23,860 bases of DNA from Methanocellales archaeon (GCA_013415795.1 JAAEEL010000067.1:1-23860); one strand, 5' to 3'. Positions 1 to 7,800 are shown, counted from the first letter of the stretch. Numbers and translations are program-made. Notes: generated from the letters alone by a model not told the origin.

Positions 1-239
1 ATCCTAAAAATAGCCTCCATAAGGTAGAGACCATTATCAAAGAGATGAAAGAAGGAACGAGAGAACAGGCTCTTTTTTGGATAAATATTCCCATTGGACC
101 TGAAAATCAAAAGCAAAAGGTGATGATTGAATATTACGCATTAAGGTCTAAAGATGGTAAATATTTGGGCTGTCTTGAATCTAGCCAAAACATCTCTGAA
201 ATTCAATCGCTGGAGGGTGAAAAGCGACTTCTCGATTAG
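1..239 (+). CDS. C-terminal end of a PAS/DUF438-type protein (5' truncated by window edge)
   Basis: The frame is open from the left edge (first full codon at 3) to the TAG at 237-239, so only the last ~78 residues are present. The tail ends in SLEGEKRLLD, preceded by YLGCLESSQNISEIQ and an FWI...YYALRSKDGKYLG strand pattern. This resembles the PAS-fold domain that closes DUF438/hemerythrin-linked proteins, whose family ends in a similar LEGEKRLLDW motif. Such proteins are thought to be cytosolic sensors, but the ligand cannot be inferred from this piece. An internal ATG at 45 is unlikely to be the real start because the domain continues upstream of it. Recognition comes from sequence pattern only. 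Confidence 0.7.
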   Translation, partial: PKNSLHKVETIIKEMKEGTREQALFWINIPIGPENQKQKVMIEYYALRSKDGKYLGCLESSQNISEIQSLEGEKRLLD

Positions 240-322
240 GATTTTTATTTAATAATACCTTGCATGCAATGTAAAAAAATACTGAAACTTAAAATAATAT
301 TTCATTCTAAAAAGGAATTCTT

Positions 323-461
323 CTACACCTTTTTGGCTATTATGTTAGCAATAGCTTTGGTGCCTTTAACGACTGGTTCGTGAAAAACCAATAAAAACGA
401 TGTCTTAAAAGCGGATAATATCTAAAGCCACAAGAAGCATATTCTGATTGATAATTATTGA
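323..461 (-). pseudogene. Decayed C-terminal remnant of a second methyltransferase copy
   Basis: Read on the minus strand from the TAG at 323-325, the frame gives VVKGTKAIANIIAKKV. This matches without gaps the C-terminus of the intact methyltransferase at 787-1320 (VFKGPKAIASIIAQKV). The match continues upstream as ILSAFKTSFLLVFHE against LLDMFRDFWCLRYRE. Further upstream a stop codon interrupts the frame, and similarity resumes in another frame (INQNMLLVALD against KNTNYLLKHNE), so there is at least one frameshift. At DNA level the last ~45 nt are nearly identical in the two copies (about four differences by eye). No N-terminal part or start is present. It is best read as the relic of a tandem duplication. 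Confidence 0.75.
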
Positions 462-472
462 TAATACTAACC

Positions 473-489
473 TTATTATATTATATAGT
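473..489 (+). promoter_or_regulatory. Possible TATA region for the 61-aa membrane protein
   Basis: An A/T-only run (TTATTATATTATATAGT) lies about 40 nt before the ATG at 526. An archaeal start site about 25 nt downstream would fall just before the strong SD AGGAGGT at 511-517. The assignment rests on composition and spacing only. Confidence 0.35.
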
Positions 490-525
490 ATAGTGCCCCT
501 CTGGTTTGTCAGGAGGTCAAGAAAT

Positions 526-711
526 ATGGATCAAAATGTTGAAAGAATCATATCATTAGTTTTGAAGGTTTTGGCACTAGCAATGGGCGTTTCAGTTGTA
601 GTATCCAACATTTGGGTTATAATACCTGTTGAAACCAGCATAACACTTCTTGGCATTGGGATTTTTGCAATAGGAGTCGCTTCACTTATCGAAGGCGAAG
701 AAGTAGACTGA
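526..711 (+). CDS. 61-aa predicted two-helix membrane protein
   Basis: I do not recognise this family. The start at 526 is chosen because a near-perfect Shine-Dalgarno, AGGAGGT, lies at 511-517 with 8 nt spacing. The frame could extend to 448, but that extension has no SD and overlaps the A/T-rich promoter-like stretch. The 61 residues comprise a short charged N-terminus (MDQNVERI), a hydrophobic helix at about residues 9-31, a turn with PVET, a second hydrophobic helix at about 38-56 rich in G/I/A, and an acidic tail EGEEVD. This suggests a small integral membrane protein with both ends on the same side. It lies between a methyltransferase relic and the intact methyltransferase, on the opposite strand to both. 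No function is proposed. Confidence 0.6.
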   Translation: MDQNVERIISLVLKVLALAMGVSVVVSNIWVIIPVETSITLLGIGIFAIGVASLIEGEEVD

Positions 712-786
712 TGGTTTTGCATATTGAAATTCCATACTAGGTCCTTGAGGTTTGAGTATCTTTATATTAAATGAAAAGGCACTCTA

Positions 787-1320
787 CTATACCTTTTGGG
801 CTATTATGCTAGCAATAGCTTTGGGGCCTTTGAAGACCCCCTCACGATATCTTAGACACCAGAAATCACGGAACATATCAAGAAGTTCATTATGCTTCAG
901 CAGGTAATTGGTGTTCTTCGGTTTACCGAAATGGGCCTGGTCTACAATAAAAGTTTCATAGACTACCATTCCACCTTTTCGCAATCCATCCTTTATCTGA
1001 GGTATAAGGGATCGCTGTAGGTAATTGAAGCACATAATAACTTCATAAGCATTTTTTTCAATGAAATAATCTTCCTCCAAATCAGAAACCTGTGTTTTGA
1101 TGGTAACACCGGTCTTTCGTGCCAATTCTATGGCAATACCTACTGCCTTAGGTGACACATCCACGCCTTCCACATCGAAACCCCGCTTGGACAGGTAGAT
1201 TGCATTCCTTCCGCTACCCATAGCCACATCCAGTACCTTGCCTTTAGGCAGTAGTTCCACGTTCTCTACCAGAAATTTCGATGGCTCAAGACCATTTTCA
1301 TGAATATCGGTAATAGGCAT
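787..1320 (-). CDS. Class I SAM-dependent methyltransferase (TehB/Methyltransf_25-like)
   Basis: A 177-aa protein with the Rossmann SAM-binding motif I VLDVAMGSGRNA at residues 29-40. The acidic residue of motif II follows in VEGVDVSPKA, and a motif IV-like segment VIMCFNYLQRSLIP precedes LRKGGMVVYETF. The length suits a stand-alone single-domain cytosolic methyltransferase. The FNYL and VYETF pattern recalls small TehB-like or rRNA/small-molecule methyltransferases, but the substrate cannot be told. On its strand the start ATG (1318-1320) is preceded by AAGGA and then by an A/T-rich TTTTAAAATATAAG stretch that could serve as a TATA element with a very short leader. A frameshifted remnant of a paralogous C-terminus lies at 323-461. 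Confidence 0.85.
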   Translation of the reverse strand: MPITDIHENGLEPSKFLVENVELLPKGKVLDVAMGSGRNAIYLSKRGFDVEGVDVSPKAVGIAIELARKTGVTIKTQVSDLEEDYFIEKNAYEVIMCFNYLQRSLIPQIKDGLRKGGMVVYETFIVDQAHFGKPKNTNYLLKHNELLDMFRDFWCLRYREGVFKGPKAIASIIAQKV

Positions 1321-1546
1321 CCAGTCCTTACTTATATTTTAAAATTCTATCACTCTAACTACCTATTGATTTGAACCCTTAATATACATTTCATTGAAAT
1401 ACCAATACATTGGACCTAATATAAGTTGCCAAAAAATGCTTTCTTAGGTTTCTGTTTAAAATTGGCGGGTGAGAAACTTGCATAAAAAGTACCGATTCTG
1501 CAAATAAAGTCTCCAAAAATTTTTAGTTTTGATGCAAAGGTCCTTT

Positions 1547-1564
1547 TTTAAATAGCTTTAAATA
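1547..1564 (+). promoter_or_regulatory. Tandem TATA-like elements upstream of the MgtC-family gene
   Basis: TTTAAATA occurs twice, at 1547-1554 and 1557-1564, exactly 10 bp apart. The upstream copy predicts a start site near 1575, leaving room for the purine-rich AGAAGGGA (1573-1580) as a ribosome binding site before ATG 1588. Only the sequence pattern supports this. Confidence 0.5.
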
Positions 1565-1587
1565 GTCATATAAGAAGGGAAATCAAC

Positions 1588-2223
1588 ATGGAAGATCACG
1601 TAATAATCTTAAGACTTATTCTCACATTCATAATGGCATTGATATTTGGTCTTGAAAGGCAACGATCTCATAAACCGATTGGATTCGGCACCTTCATTTT
1701 TGTATCCGTAGGATCTTGTGCTTTAGCAATGATAGCTATGACTGTGGATTCGAATAACCCATTTCCTCTGCTTGGATCCATAGTAACAGGTATCGGATTT
1801 TTAGGTGCTGGTGCGTTAATAAGGACTACTGATAAAATTTTTGGTTTTACAACTGCAGCCAGTATTTGGTTATTTGCAATCTTAGGCCTCACCATTGGTC
1901 TTGGACAATATCGGGTTGGGATTAATCTCTATGTAATAATTTGGACGGTTGTTCTATTTGACCATATTCTTGCTAAAAAAGGAATTGGTTCTTATCGACA
2001 AAAAATAGTGGTGTGCACAAATAAAATAATTGACGAAGGTGAGATAATTAAAGTTTTAAAAGAAAACGGAGTAAAAAAATATAAATTGACGAATCTGGAA
2101 ATAAATAAGAAAAAAGGCGGGATTTCTTCAACTTTTTTAATAGACGGATCAAAAGAAAGAATAAAAAAAATTCATAAGGCGCTTTTAACCGTTGAATGGT
2201 TCGATTCTTGTAATATTGGATAG
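1588..2223 (+). CDS. MgtC/SapB family inner-membrane protein
   Basis: A 211-aa protein. Residues 1-130 carry the MgtC/SapB membrane domain: an N-terminal helix, the family motif GLERQRSHKPIGFGT, a glycine-rich GIGFLGAGALI segment, then GFTTAASIWLFAILGLTIGLG and a further helix ending at FDHILAKK. Residues ~138-211 form a soluble, lysine-rich alpha/beta tail resembling the ACT-like domain found in many family members. Proteins of this family are linked to Mg2+ limitation and to modulation of ion transport or ATP synthase in pathogenic bacteria. The archaeal role is unknown, so a transport or regulatory role here is inference. The gene stands alone, divergent from the methyltransferase and convergent with rtcB. 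Two TTTAAATA elements lie upstream. Confidence 0.9.
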   Translation: MEDHVIILRLILTFIMALIFGLERQRSHKPIGFGTFIFVSVGSCALAMIAMTVDSNNPFPLLGSIVTGIGFLGAGALIRTTDKIFGFTTAASIWLFAILGLTIGLGQYRVGINLYVIIWTVVLFDHILAKKGIGSYRQKIVVCTNKIIDEGEIIKVLKENGVKKYKLTNLEINKKKGGISSTFLIDGSKERIKKIHKALLTVEWFDSCNIG

Positions 2224-2338
2224 GCATTATGATATAAAATTAAACTCTGATGAATTTATATCTAGTCTATACTTCTGAATATACAATTTAATATAATTAA
2301 TATCAATAAGGGATTTGGTATTCCTACCTTTGACAATC

Positions 2339-2345
2339 TTTTTTT
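2339..2345 (+). terminator. Candidate U-tract terminator for the MgtC-family gene
   Basis: A run of seven T lies about 115 nt after the MgtC-family stop codon in the convergent gap before rtcB. Archaeal RNA polymerase can terminate at U-rich tracts without a hairpin. No stem was seen. The distance from the stop makes this tentative. Confidence 0.3.
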
Positions 2346-2397
2346 ACTTAGAAAGAAGAGGATGTGTCCAAAATCCACTCAGAAAGTATGTGCTGCT

Positions 2398-3843
2398 TTA
2401 CCCCTTTACTACACCCATGGGCACCAACTTGGCAACAGTCTTGCTTATGCCGGCGGCCTCACAAACACTGATAACCTCATCTATATCTTTATATACCTCG
2501 GGCGCCTCCTCTGCCAGAACCTTCCAACTGGCGGCCCGTACGAATATGTCTCTACTTTCTAAATTTGCCTTTATCTGCTCACCCTTGAATTTTTTCACCG
2601 CGCTGTGCCTCGACATTATTCGCCCTGCACCATGGCATACAGAAGAAAAAGTCTCCTCTTCAGCCTTTTTTGTTCCCACTAAAACATAGCTTGCAGAACC
2701 CATATCCCCGGGAACGAGCACCGGCTGACCCACATCTAGATAATCCTTTGGTATTCCAGATGAGCCAGGACCCAGACATCGAGTTGCACCCTTTCTGTGC
2801 ACGCAAACCTTGGTAATATCCCCATTTATTGTATATTCCTCTAATTTGCCGATATTGTGTGCGACGTCGTAGACCACATTAATACCAAGTTCCTCCTGAG
2901 ACACCCCCAGAATTTTAGTCATACTCTCTCTTACCCAATGGGTTATAATCTGTCTGTTACACCATGCAAAGTTCGCTGCACAACTCATCGCTGCAAAATA
3001 ATCATCAAATTCATTGGTTCCTGCTGGAGCATAAACCAGTTCGCGATCAGGTAGCTTTGCCACTTCCTCCCTAAATTCCCTCTCCAATATCCGAAGATAA
3101 TCGGTGCAGACTTGATGTCCAAAACCCCTGGAACCAGTGTGAATCATCACACAAACCCGATCCTCATGAGAGACGCCGAAGGTACTTGCAATATCTGGCC
3201 GATATATTTCTTTCACCTTCTGAACCTCCAGAAAATGATTTCCCGCCCCGAGGGAGCCAAGCTGGGGAGCACCCCTTTGTATAGCCTTAAATGATACTTT
3301 ATCTGAGTTTGCTGACTTCATACAACCTTTTTCTTCCAAATGATCTAGATCCTTCTCGGTACCGTAACCCTCTTCAACTGCCCACTCAGCACCCATCTCA
3401 ATCGCTTCGGAGATCTCCCGCGTAGAAAATTTTACCCTTCCTCCTTTTCCAAGGCCAGAGGGAACGTTATTATATATTTCCTCCACTAAAGATTTTATCA
3501 CGGATTTTATATTGCCAGAATTCAAATCTGTTCTTAGCAGTCGTACACCGCAATTAATGTCAAAACCAATTCCACCTGGGGAAAGCCCCCCCATTTGGGC
3601 ATCTAAAGCTGCAACGCCCCCTATGGGAAAACCGTAGCCAAAATGCATATCCGGTAGTGCAATGGAATGCTTGTAGATTCCTGGCAGGCAGGCAACATTT
3701 GCAGCCTGTTTTATTGCACCCTCCTCGACCTGAGATACTAATTTGTCTGATAAGAAAATCCACGCTGGCACATTCATTCCTTTAACAGAGCCAATGGGCA
3801 ATTCCCACAAACAATCACCGATCTTTTTTAAATTCTCTTTCAA
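2398..3843 (-). CDS. rtcB: RtcB RNA ligase (tRNA-splicing ligase)
   Basis: A 481-aa RtcB, which joins RNA 2',3'-cyclic phosphate (or 3'-phosphate) ends to 5'-OH ends using GTP and Mn2+. In archaea it seals tRNA exons after intron removal. The active-site signatures are all present: D95 and C98 in GIGFDINCGVR, N202-H203 in GAGNHFLEV, H235 in IHTGSRGFGHQ, H329 in VYDVAHNIG, and the guanylylated H404 in VCHGAGR. The length equals that of an intein-free enzyme, whereas some archaeal RtcB genes carry inteins. The start is TTG (3841-3843), because the protein then begins with the family-typical K-KIGD-LWELP segment; the next Met is at residue 23, inside conserved sequence. The gene is divergent from the r-protein cluster. 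A candidate intron-bearing tRNA-Leu lies at 22190-22362. Confidence 0.97.
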   Translation of the reverse strand: MKENLKKIGDCLWELPIGSVKGMNVPAWIFLSDKLVSQVEEGAIKQAANVACLPGIYKHSIALPDMHFGYGFPIGGVAALDAQMGGLSPGGIGFDINCGVRLLRTDLNSGNIKSVIKSLVEEIYNNVPSGLGKGGRVKFSTREISEAIEMGAEWAVEEGYGTEKDLDHLEEKGCMKSANSDKVSFKAIQRGAPQLGSLGAGNHFLEVQKVKEIYRPDIASTFGVSHEDRVCVMIHTGSRGFGHQVCTDYLRILEREFREEVAKLPDRELVYAPAGTNEFDDYFAAMSCAANFAWCNRQIITHWVRESMTKILGVSQEELGINVVYDVAHNIGKLEEYTINGDITKVCVHRKGATRCLGPGSSGIPKDYLDVGQPVLVPGDMGSASYVLVGTKKAEEETFSSVCHGAGRIMSRHSAVKKFKGEQIKANLESRDIFVRAASWKVLAEEAPEVYKDIDEVISVCEAAGISKTVAKLVPMGVVKG

Positions 3844-4236
3844 GATAATCGCCTTTTATTTCTTCTATCCATATTGTTTAAGTAATCAATCTTTATGTAT
3901 TTTTAGGTCAAGAGAGGTATGTGCTAGTGACCGATAGATAGAATGATCTAGGTAATCTGTGGAGACCTAACGGGATTAATGGACGACATTCTTGGTGGGA
4001 ATGAGTTGGTTCTTGAAGTAGAACTTGAATACCATAGTCATCCTCAAAAATACTGCATATGACTTATGGGCTTAAGAAAGATATGCATTGAATTGACCTT
4101 ATTTCTATCAAGTTTCATAAGCTCAATAGATAGAGATATCCATATCCAAGATTTATACGCCCTTTCAAGCCATTCTTTATGAAAACCTTTAAATAAAAGA
4201 CAGCATTATATACACGGAAATGCATGGATAACAGCA
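3844..4236. other. Non-coding gap between rtcB and the r-protein cluster
   Basis: This 393-bp divergent intergenic region has no supported gene. A short open stretch without stops (about 3952-4062, possible ATG at 3979) encodes a ~27-36 aa peptide ending EYHSHPQKYCI. It has no Shine-Dalgarno and I do not recognise it. The right end carries the TATA element of the r-protein cluster. The left end should contain the rtcB promoter, perhaps the A/T-rich sequence around 3880-3905. Confidence 0.5.
4188..4195 (+). promoter_or_regulatory. TATA box of the ribosomal-protein supercluster
   Basis: TTTAAATA is preceded by the purine-rich, BRE-like GAAAACC (4181-4187). A start site about 25 nt downstream would lie near 4217-4222, giving a leader of only 15-20 nt before ATG 4237. 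No Shine-Dalgarno is evident in that leader. No other convincing promoter was seen before the tightly packed genes that follow. Confidence 0.6.
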
Positions 4237-5052
4237 ATGTATTGCCATCTGTCAATACTGATACCATCCTCCCTGACATCCGAAAGTAAAGATCAAAGAA
4301 TCAAGACATACAAGGTAGGACAAATCGCAAGATTGGCTTCCGTATTCAGGGTGGATAAGATCATAATATACAAAGATCCAGAGTACGATGACAGCAAGTT
4401 CATCGACCTAGTGCTTAGGTATGCGGAAACACCACAGTACATGCGTAAGCAATTATTTCCCTTGAGAGATGAACTAAAGTATGTGGGTGTCATCCCACCA
4501 CTGCGAACTCCACACCATCCATTGCATGCTCCTAAAGTAGGAGAATTTAGAGAAGGAATCGTAACCAAGGTTGGACTTGGCGAAAACGCTTGGGTTGATA
4601 TCGGAATCAAAAGCCCAGTCCCCTTATGCACAGATAAAATTGTGAATATGGGGGAGCGTGTAACCGTCAAAATATTTTCGCGAAGGCAATTGAAGGTTAA
4701 ACTTGCAAGCAAGGAACAAATACCACTTTATTGGGGGTACCAAATACAGGTTTCAGGTACATTGGGCAAAGCTCTGAAAGAACAGCCCAAGGTGATTGCG
4801 ACATCCAAATATGGCAAAGTATTGGATATAAAAATGCTATCTATGCTAAGAGAGGCGATGCAGGGTGAAGTCTCGATCGTATTCGGTTCCCCAAATAGAG
4901 GACTTGATTCCATACTAGAGGAGGAAGGTTTACTACTTCCTAACCTCTCAGATTACATAATCAACACGATTCCAGATCAAGGGACCAGTACTATCAGAAC
5001 AGAAGAGGCAATATCTGCAACTCTGGCAATGTTAAACATAATCAGGAGGTAA
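4237..5052 (+). CDS. Archaeal SPOUT-family putative RNA methyltransferase (PF02598 type)
   Basis: A 271-aa protein of the COG2106/PF02598 family, whose gene precedes uL3 in many archaea. The N-terminal part (LSILIPSSL, then VGQIARLASVFRVDKIIIY) and the C-terminal knot segments (VSIVFGSPNRGL at ~213-224 and NTIPDQGTSTIRTEEAI at ~243-259) form the SPOUT SAM-binding fold. A central insert at ~100-165 (GEFREGIVTKVG...AWVDIGIKSP...GERVTVKIF) looks like an OB-fold RNA-binding domain. Fungal and animal relatives methylate rRNA or bind RNA, but the archaeal substrate is not established, so rRNA modification is inference. ATG 4237 is the only plausible start and lacks an SD; out-of-frame ATGs at 4220 and 4224 precede it. 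The stop is followed one base later by the uL3 ATG. Confidence 0.9.
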   Translation: MYCHLSILIPSSLTSESKDQRIKTYKVGQIARLASVFRVDKIIIYKDPEYDDSKFIDLVLRYAETPQYMRKQLFPLRDELKYVGVIPPLRTPHHPLHAPKVGEFREGIVTKVGLGENAWVDIGIKSPVPLCTDKIVNMGERVTVKIFSRRQLKVKLASKEQIPLYWGYQIQVSGTLGKALKEQPKVIATSKYGKVLDIKMLSMLREAMQGEVSIVFGSPNRGLDSILEEEGLLLPNLSDYIINTIPDQGTSTIRTEEAISATLAMLNIIRR

Positions 5053-5053
5053 A

Positions 5054-6067
5054 ATGCCAACAAGACACCGTCCGAGAAGAGGTTCTTTAGCGTTCAGCCC
5101 AAGAAAGCGGGCAAGTAAAGCTGTAGCCAGATTTAGATCTTGGTCAAAAGGTGACGGAGAGCCAAAAATGCAAGGTTTTGCTGGCTATAAAGCAGGAATG
5201 ACTCACGTGCTAATGTTAGATAATCAAACACATAGTATAACAGAAGGTATGGAAATATCCGTTCCAGTAACAATCCTTGAGACTCCTTCAATGAAAATAG
5301 CAGCGATTAGAGCCTACGATAACACCCCTTATGGTACAAAGTCCATAACAGAGGCATGGGCAAAGGAACTTGATCCAGAGTTTAGCAGGTCGTCACCACC
5401 ACCAAAAAACCACGATATTCAAGCAGCATTGAAGAAAATTGAGGAGTCAATTTCAGAAGGCATGGTAGATGACATCTTTGTACTGACCTATACTCTTCCT
5501 GCAAGGATTTCTGGCATCCCGAAAAAAAAGCCAGATGTGATGGAAAATAGAATAGGTGGAGGAGATATTTCAGCTAGGTTTGAGTATGCAAAGAAAATTC
5601 TCGGCAAAGAGATTAGCATATCAGACGTTTTCAAGGACGGAGAGTTGGTCGACGTTGCTGCTATAACAAAAGGAAAGGGGACCCAAGGCCCTGTGAAAAG
5701 ATGGGGGATTCAGGTTCGAAAACACAAGCATGCTAGGACTGGTAAAAAAAGACATGTTGGAACGCTTGGACCATGGCATCCGGCCAGAATAAGATGGCAG
5801 GTGCCTCAGCTGGGACAAATGGGATATCATCAGCGTACAGAGCTCAATAAACAAATTCTGAGGATAGGTTCTGATTCAGAGGATGTAAATCCAAAGGGCG
5901 GATTCCTGAAATATGGTACAATAGATAATAGGTTCGTGATGATCAAAGGAACTGTTCCAGGTTCAGTAAAACGTTTAATTCGGATGCGTCCGGCAATAAG
6001 ACCACCAATGGTTTCAAAAAGCATTCCAGAAATCATTTATATAAGCACCGAATCTAAGCAAGGATGA
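5054..6067 (+). CDS. rpl3: 50S ribosomal protein uL3
   Basis: At 337 aa it has the usual archaeal/eukaryotic uL3 length, longer than bacterial L3. The N-terminus PTRHRPRRGSLAFSPRKRA and the segment GFAGYKAGMTHV are family signatures. The central KRWGIQVRKHKHARTGKKRH stretch and PWHPARIRWQVPQLGQMGYHQRTE form the extension that reaches toward the peptidyl transferase centre. The start ATG follows the strong SD AGGAGGT at 5044-5050, which overlaps the SPOUT stop codon. uL3 is an early 23S rRNA assembly protein and heads the structural genes of this cluster. Confidence 0.98.
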   Translation: MPTRHRPRRGSLAFSPRKRASKAVARFRSWSKGDGEPKMQGFAGYKAGMTHVLMLDNQTHSITEGMEISVPVTILETPSMKIAAIRAYDNTPYGTKSITEAWAKELDPEFSRSSPPPKNHDIQAALKKIEESISEGMVDDIFVLTYTLPARISGIPKKKPDVMENRIGGGDISARFEYAKKILGKEISISDVFKDGELVDVAAITKGKGTQGPVKRWGIQVRKHKHARTGKKRHVGTLGPWHPARIRWQVPQLGQMGYHQRTELNKQILRIGSDSEDVNPKGGFLKYGTIDNRFVMIKGTVPGSVKRLIRMRPAIRPPMVSKSIPEIIYISTESKQG

Positions 6068-6071
6068 TAAA

Positions 6072-6827
6072 ATGGAGGCACGAATCATAGATATATCTGG
6101 AAATGTAAAGGGTAGTATCGAGTTACCTAAAATCTTCGAGGAGGCATACAGGCCTGACCTTATCAAGAAGGCTGTAATTGCTGCGCAGGCCAACAGGTTG
6201 CAGCCATATGGATCTAATGCATACGCTGGCATGAGGTCTTCTGCGGAGGGGTGGGGCGTTGGTAGGGGCGTCTCTAGGGCACCAAGAATCAAGGATGGTA
6301 GAAGAGTTGCCATAGTTCCTTTCGCTGTGGGCGGAAGAAGGGCACACCCACCGAAGGTGCAGAAAGACCTCTCTGAAAAGATCAATAAAAAAGAGCGAAG
6401 AAAAGCGATAAGGTCTGCAATAGCTGCTACTGCTAACCCATCTATAGTCAAGAGCAGAGGACATAAGTTTGATAGGGAACTGCCGATAATCATCGAGGAT
6501 TCTCTAGAAGAGTTAACCAAAGCATCTGAGATGAAAGAATTTTTACAAGCTATTGATCTGTGGGATGATGTTCTTAGGGCAAAAAATAAAAAAATTCGGG
6601 CTGGCAAAGGCAAGATGAGGGGCAGAAAGTATAAACGTAAAAAGAGTATCCTGATCGTAACCTCTAAAGATAGGGGCATCTTTCGAGCAACACACAATCT
6701 ACCTGGAACTGATACTGTGCTCGTAGAGTCATTAAACGCGGAAATGCTTGCACCAGGTGCAAATCCCGGTAGACTAACAATCTGGACTAAGTCCTCTCTA
6801 TCTAAGCTAGAGGAGGTTTTTGGATGA
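6072..6827 (+). CDS. rpl4: 50S ribosomal protein uL4
   Basis: This 251-aa protein binds 23S rRNA and lines the nascent peptide exit tunnel. The tunnel-loop region RSSAEGWGVGRGVSRAPRI (~56-74) and KVQKDLSEKINKKERRKAIRSA (around 97-118) match archaeal uL4, and the C-terminal half carries the basic KGKMRGRKYKRKKSILIV segment. The start lies 4 nt after the uL3 stop, whose AAGGATGAT doubles as the ribosome binding site. The gene ends in an ATGA overlap with uL23. A 273-codon frame runs antisense to nearly the whole gene but has no family resemblance. Confidence 0.98.
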   Translation: MEARIIDISGNVKGSIELPKIFEEAYRPDLIKKAVIAAQANRLQPYGSNAYAGMRSSAEGWGVGRGVSRAPRIKDGRRVAIVPFAVGGRRAHPPKVQKDLSEKINKKERRKAIRSAIAATANPSIVKSRGHKFDRELPIIIEDSLEELTKASEMKEFLQAIDLWDDVLRAKNKKIRAGKGKMRGRKYKRKKSILIVTSKDRGIFRATHNLPGTDTVLVESLNAEMLAPGANPGRLTIWTKSSLSKLEEVFG

Positions 6828-7066
6828 TCAAACACCCCTATGTAACCGAAAAAGCATCCTTAGGAATTGATGCTGGAAACAAGCTTCAGTTTATTGTAGA
6901 TATGAGATCGACGAAACATCAGATCAAAAAGGAGATCGAGGAGAAATACGAGATAGCAGTTATAGATGTTAAGACAATGATTACTAGGAAAGGGAAAAAA
7001 GCCATCGTCACCCTTTCTCCTGATGACTCTGCTGAAGAAATTGCAACGAGATTGGGAGTGTTCTAA
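6824..7066 (+). CDS. rpl23: 50S ribosomal protein uL23
   Basis: At 80 aa it is the compact archaeal uL23. It begins IKHPYVTEKAS, the family signature, and contains KHQIKKEIEEKYEIAVIDVKT. It sits at the tunnel exit and docks signal recognition particle and the Sec translocon. The gene starts inside the uL4 stop codon (ATGA) with the SD GAGGAGG about 7 nt upstream, which points to translational coupling. Confidence 0.97.
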   Translation: MIKHPYVTEKASLGIDAGNKLQFIVDMRSTKHQIKKEIEEKYEIAVIDVKTMITRKGKKAIVTLSPDDSAEEIATRLGVF

Positions 7067-7076
7067 AGGTGAAAAA

Positions 7077-7790
7077 ATGGGAAAGCGACTAACATCTCAG
7101 AATAGGGGGAAAGGGACACCTACTTATAGGGCTCCTTCTCACAAATACAAAGCAGATCTTCAGCATGTAAAAACAGATGACGGGGAAACTGTTAAAGGAA
7201 CTGTTGTTGGCATAGAGCATGATCCTGCTAGGAGTGCACCCATAGCAAGAGTCAGTTTTGATAATGGTATGGAGCGACTGCTTCTCGTACCAGAAGGTGT
7301 TGCTGTAGGCGATGATATTGCATGTGGAGTGTCTGCAGAGATAAAAAAAGGCAATACTTTACCTTTGGCAGAAATTCCCGAGGGAATTCCAATATGCAAT
7401 ATAGAAAACCAGCCAGGAGACGGGGGTTCTTTCGCCAGAGCATCTGGAGTATATGGTATTTTGGTAGCCCATGATGTTCACAAAACTGTAGTGCAATTAC
7501 CAAGCGGCGAAGTGAAATGGTTAAATCCTAGATCTAAGGCAACCATCGGAGTCGTCGCAGGAGGGGGTCGTATTGATAAGCCATTCGTTAAAGCTGGCAA
7601 AAAATACCATAAAATGAAATCACGAGCTGGAAAGTACCCAAGAGTGAGGGGTGTTGCGATGAATGTGGTTGACCACCCATTTGGAGGTGGGGGGGGTCAA
7701 CACCCTGGAAGACCCAAGACTGTGAATAAAGGTGCTCCACCAGGGATGAAGGTAGGATCTATCGCAGCCCGTAGAACAGGAAAACGATAG
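7077..7790 (+). CDS. rpl2: 50S ribosomal protein uL2
   Basis: A 237-aa protein, typical for archaeal uL2, required for subunit association and peptidyl transferase centre assembly. The start is ATG 7077 (MGKRLTSQNRGKG) with SD AAAGGTGA at 7065-7072. The frame is open to 7023, but that extension lies within uL23 and is not family-like. The OB-fold and SH3-like domains include FARASGVYGILVAHD and VRGVAMNVVDHPFGGGGGQH, the conserved histidine/glycine loop near the catalytic centre. The end PPGMKVGSIAARRTGKR is diagnostic. The glycine loop contains a run of eight Gs at 7679-7686. Confidence 0.98.
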   Translation: MGKRLTSQNRGKGTPTYRAPSHKYKADLQHVKTDDGETVKGTVVGIEHDPARSAPIARVSFDNGMERLLLVPEGVAVGDDIACGVSAEIKKGNTLPLAEIPEGIPICNIENQPGDGGSFARASGVYGILVAHDVHKTVVQLPSGEVKWLNPRSKATIGVVAGGGRIDKPFVKAGKKYHKMKSRAGKYPRVRGVAMNVVDHPFGGGGGQHPGRPKTVNKGAPPGMKVGSIAARRTGKR

Positions 7791-7800
7791 GGGTGTTATG

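Noticed and set aside
260..269. Perfect palindrome TTGCATGCAA after the first gene
   Set aside because: Only 10 bp, single copy and without nearby context such as a regulator gene, so no operator claim is justified.
2249..2280. TGATGA followed by CTGA in the MgtC-rtcB gap, resembling box C/D sRNA elements
   Set aside because: The spacing is only about 20 nt, no convincing C'/D' pair or terminal stem is present, and the motifs are short enough to occur by chance.
2398..3843. Intein in RtcB
   Set aside because: All catalytic blocks are present at normal spacing and the 481-aa length is that of an uninterrupted enzyme.
6014..6835. 273-codon open frame antisense to nearly all of uL4
   Set aside because: It mirrors a highly conserved r-protein gene, has low-complexity S/L/A-rich content, no ribosome binding site and no recognisable domain. 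It is a shadow of codon bias.
7679..7686. Run of eight Gs in uL2 as a possible frameshift site
   Set aside because: The uL2 frame continues correctly through the conserved glycine/histidine loop to its normal C-terminus, so no shift is needed.
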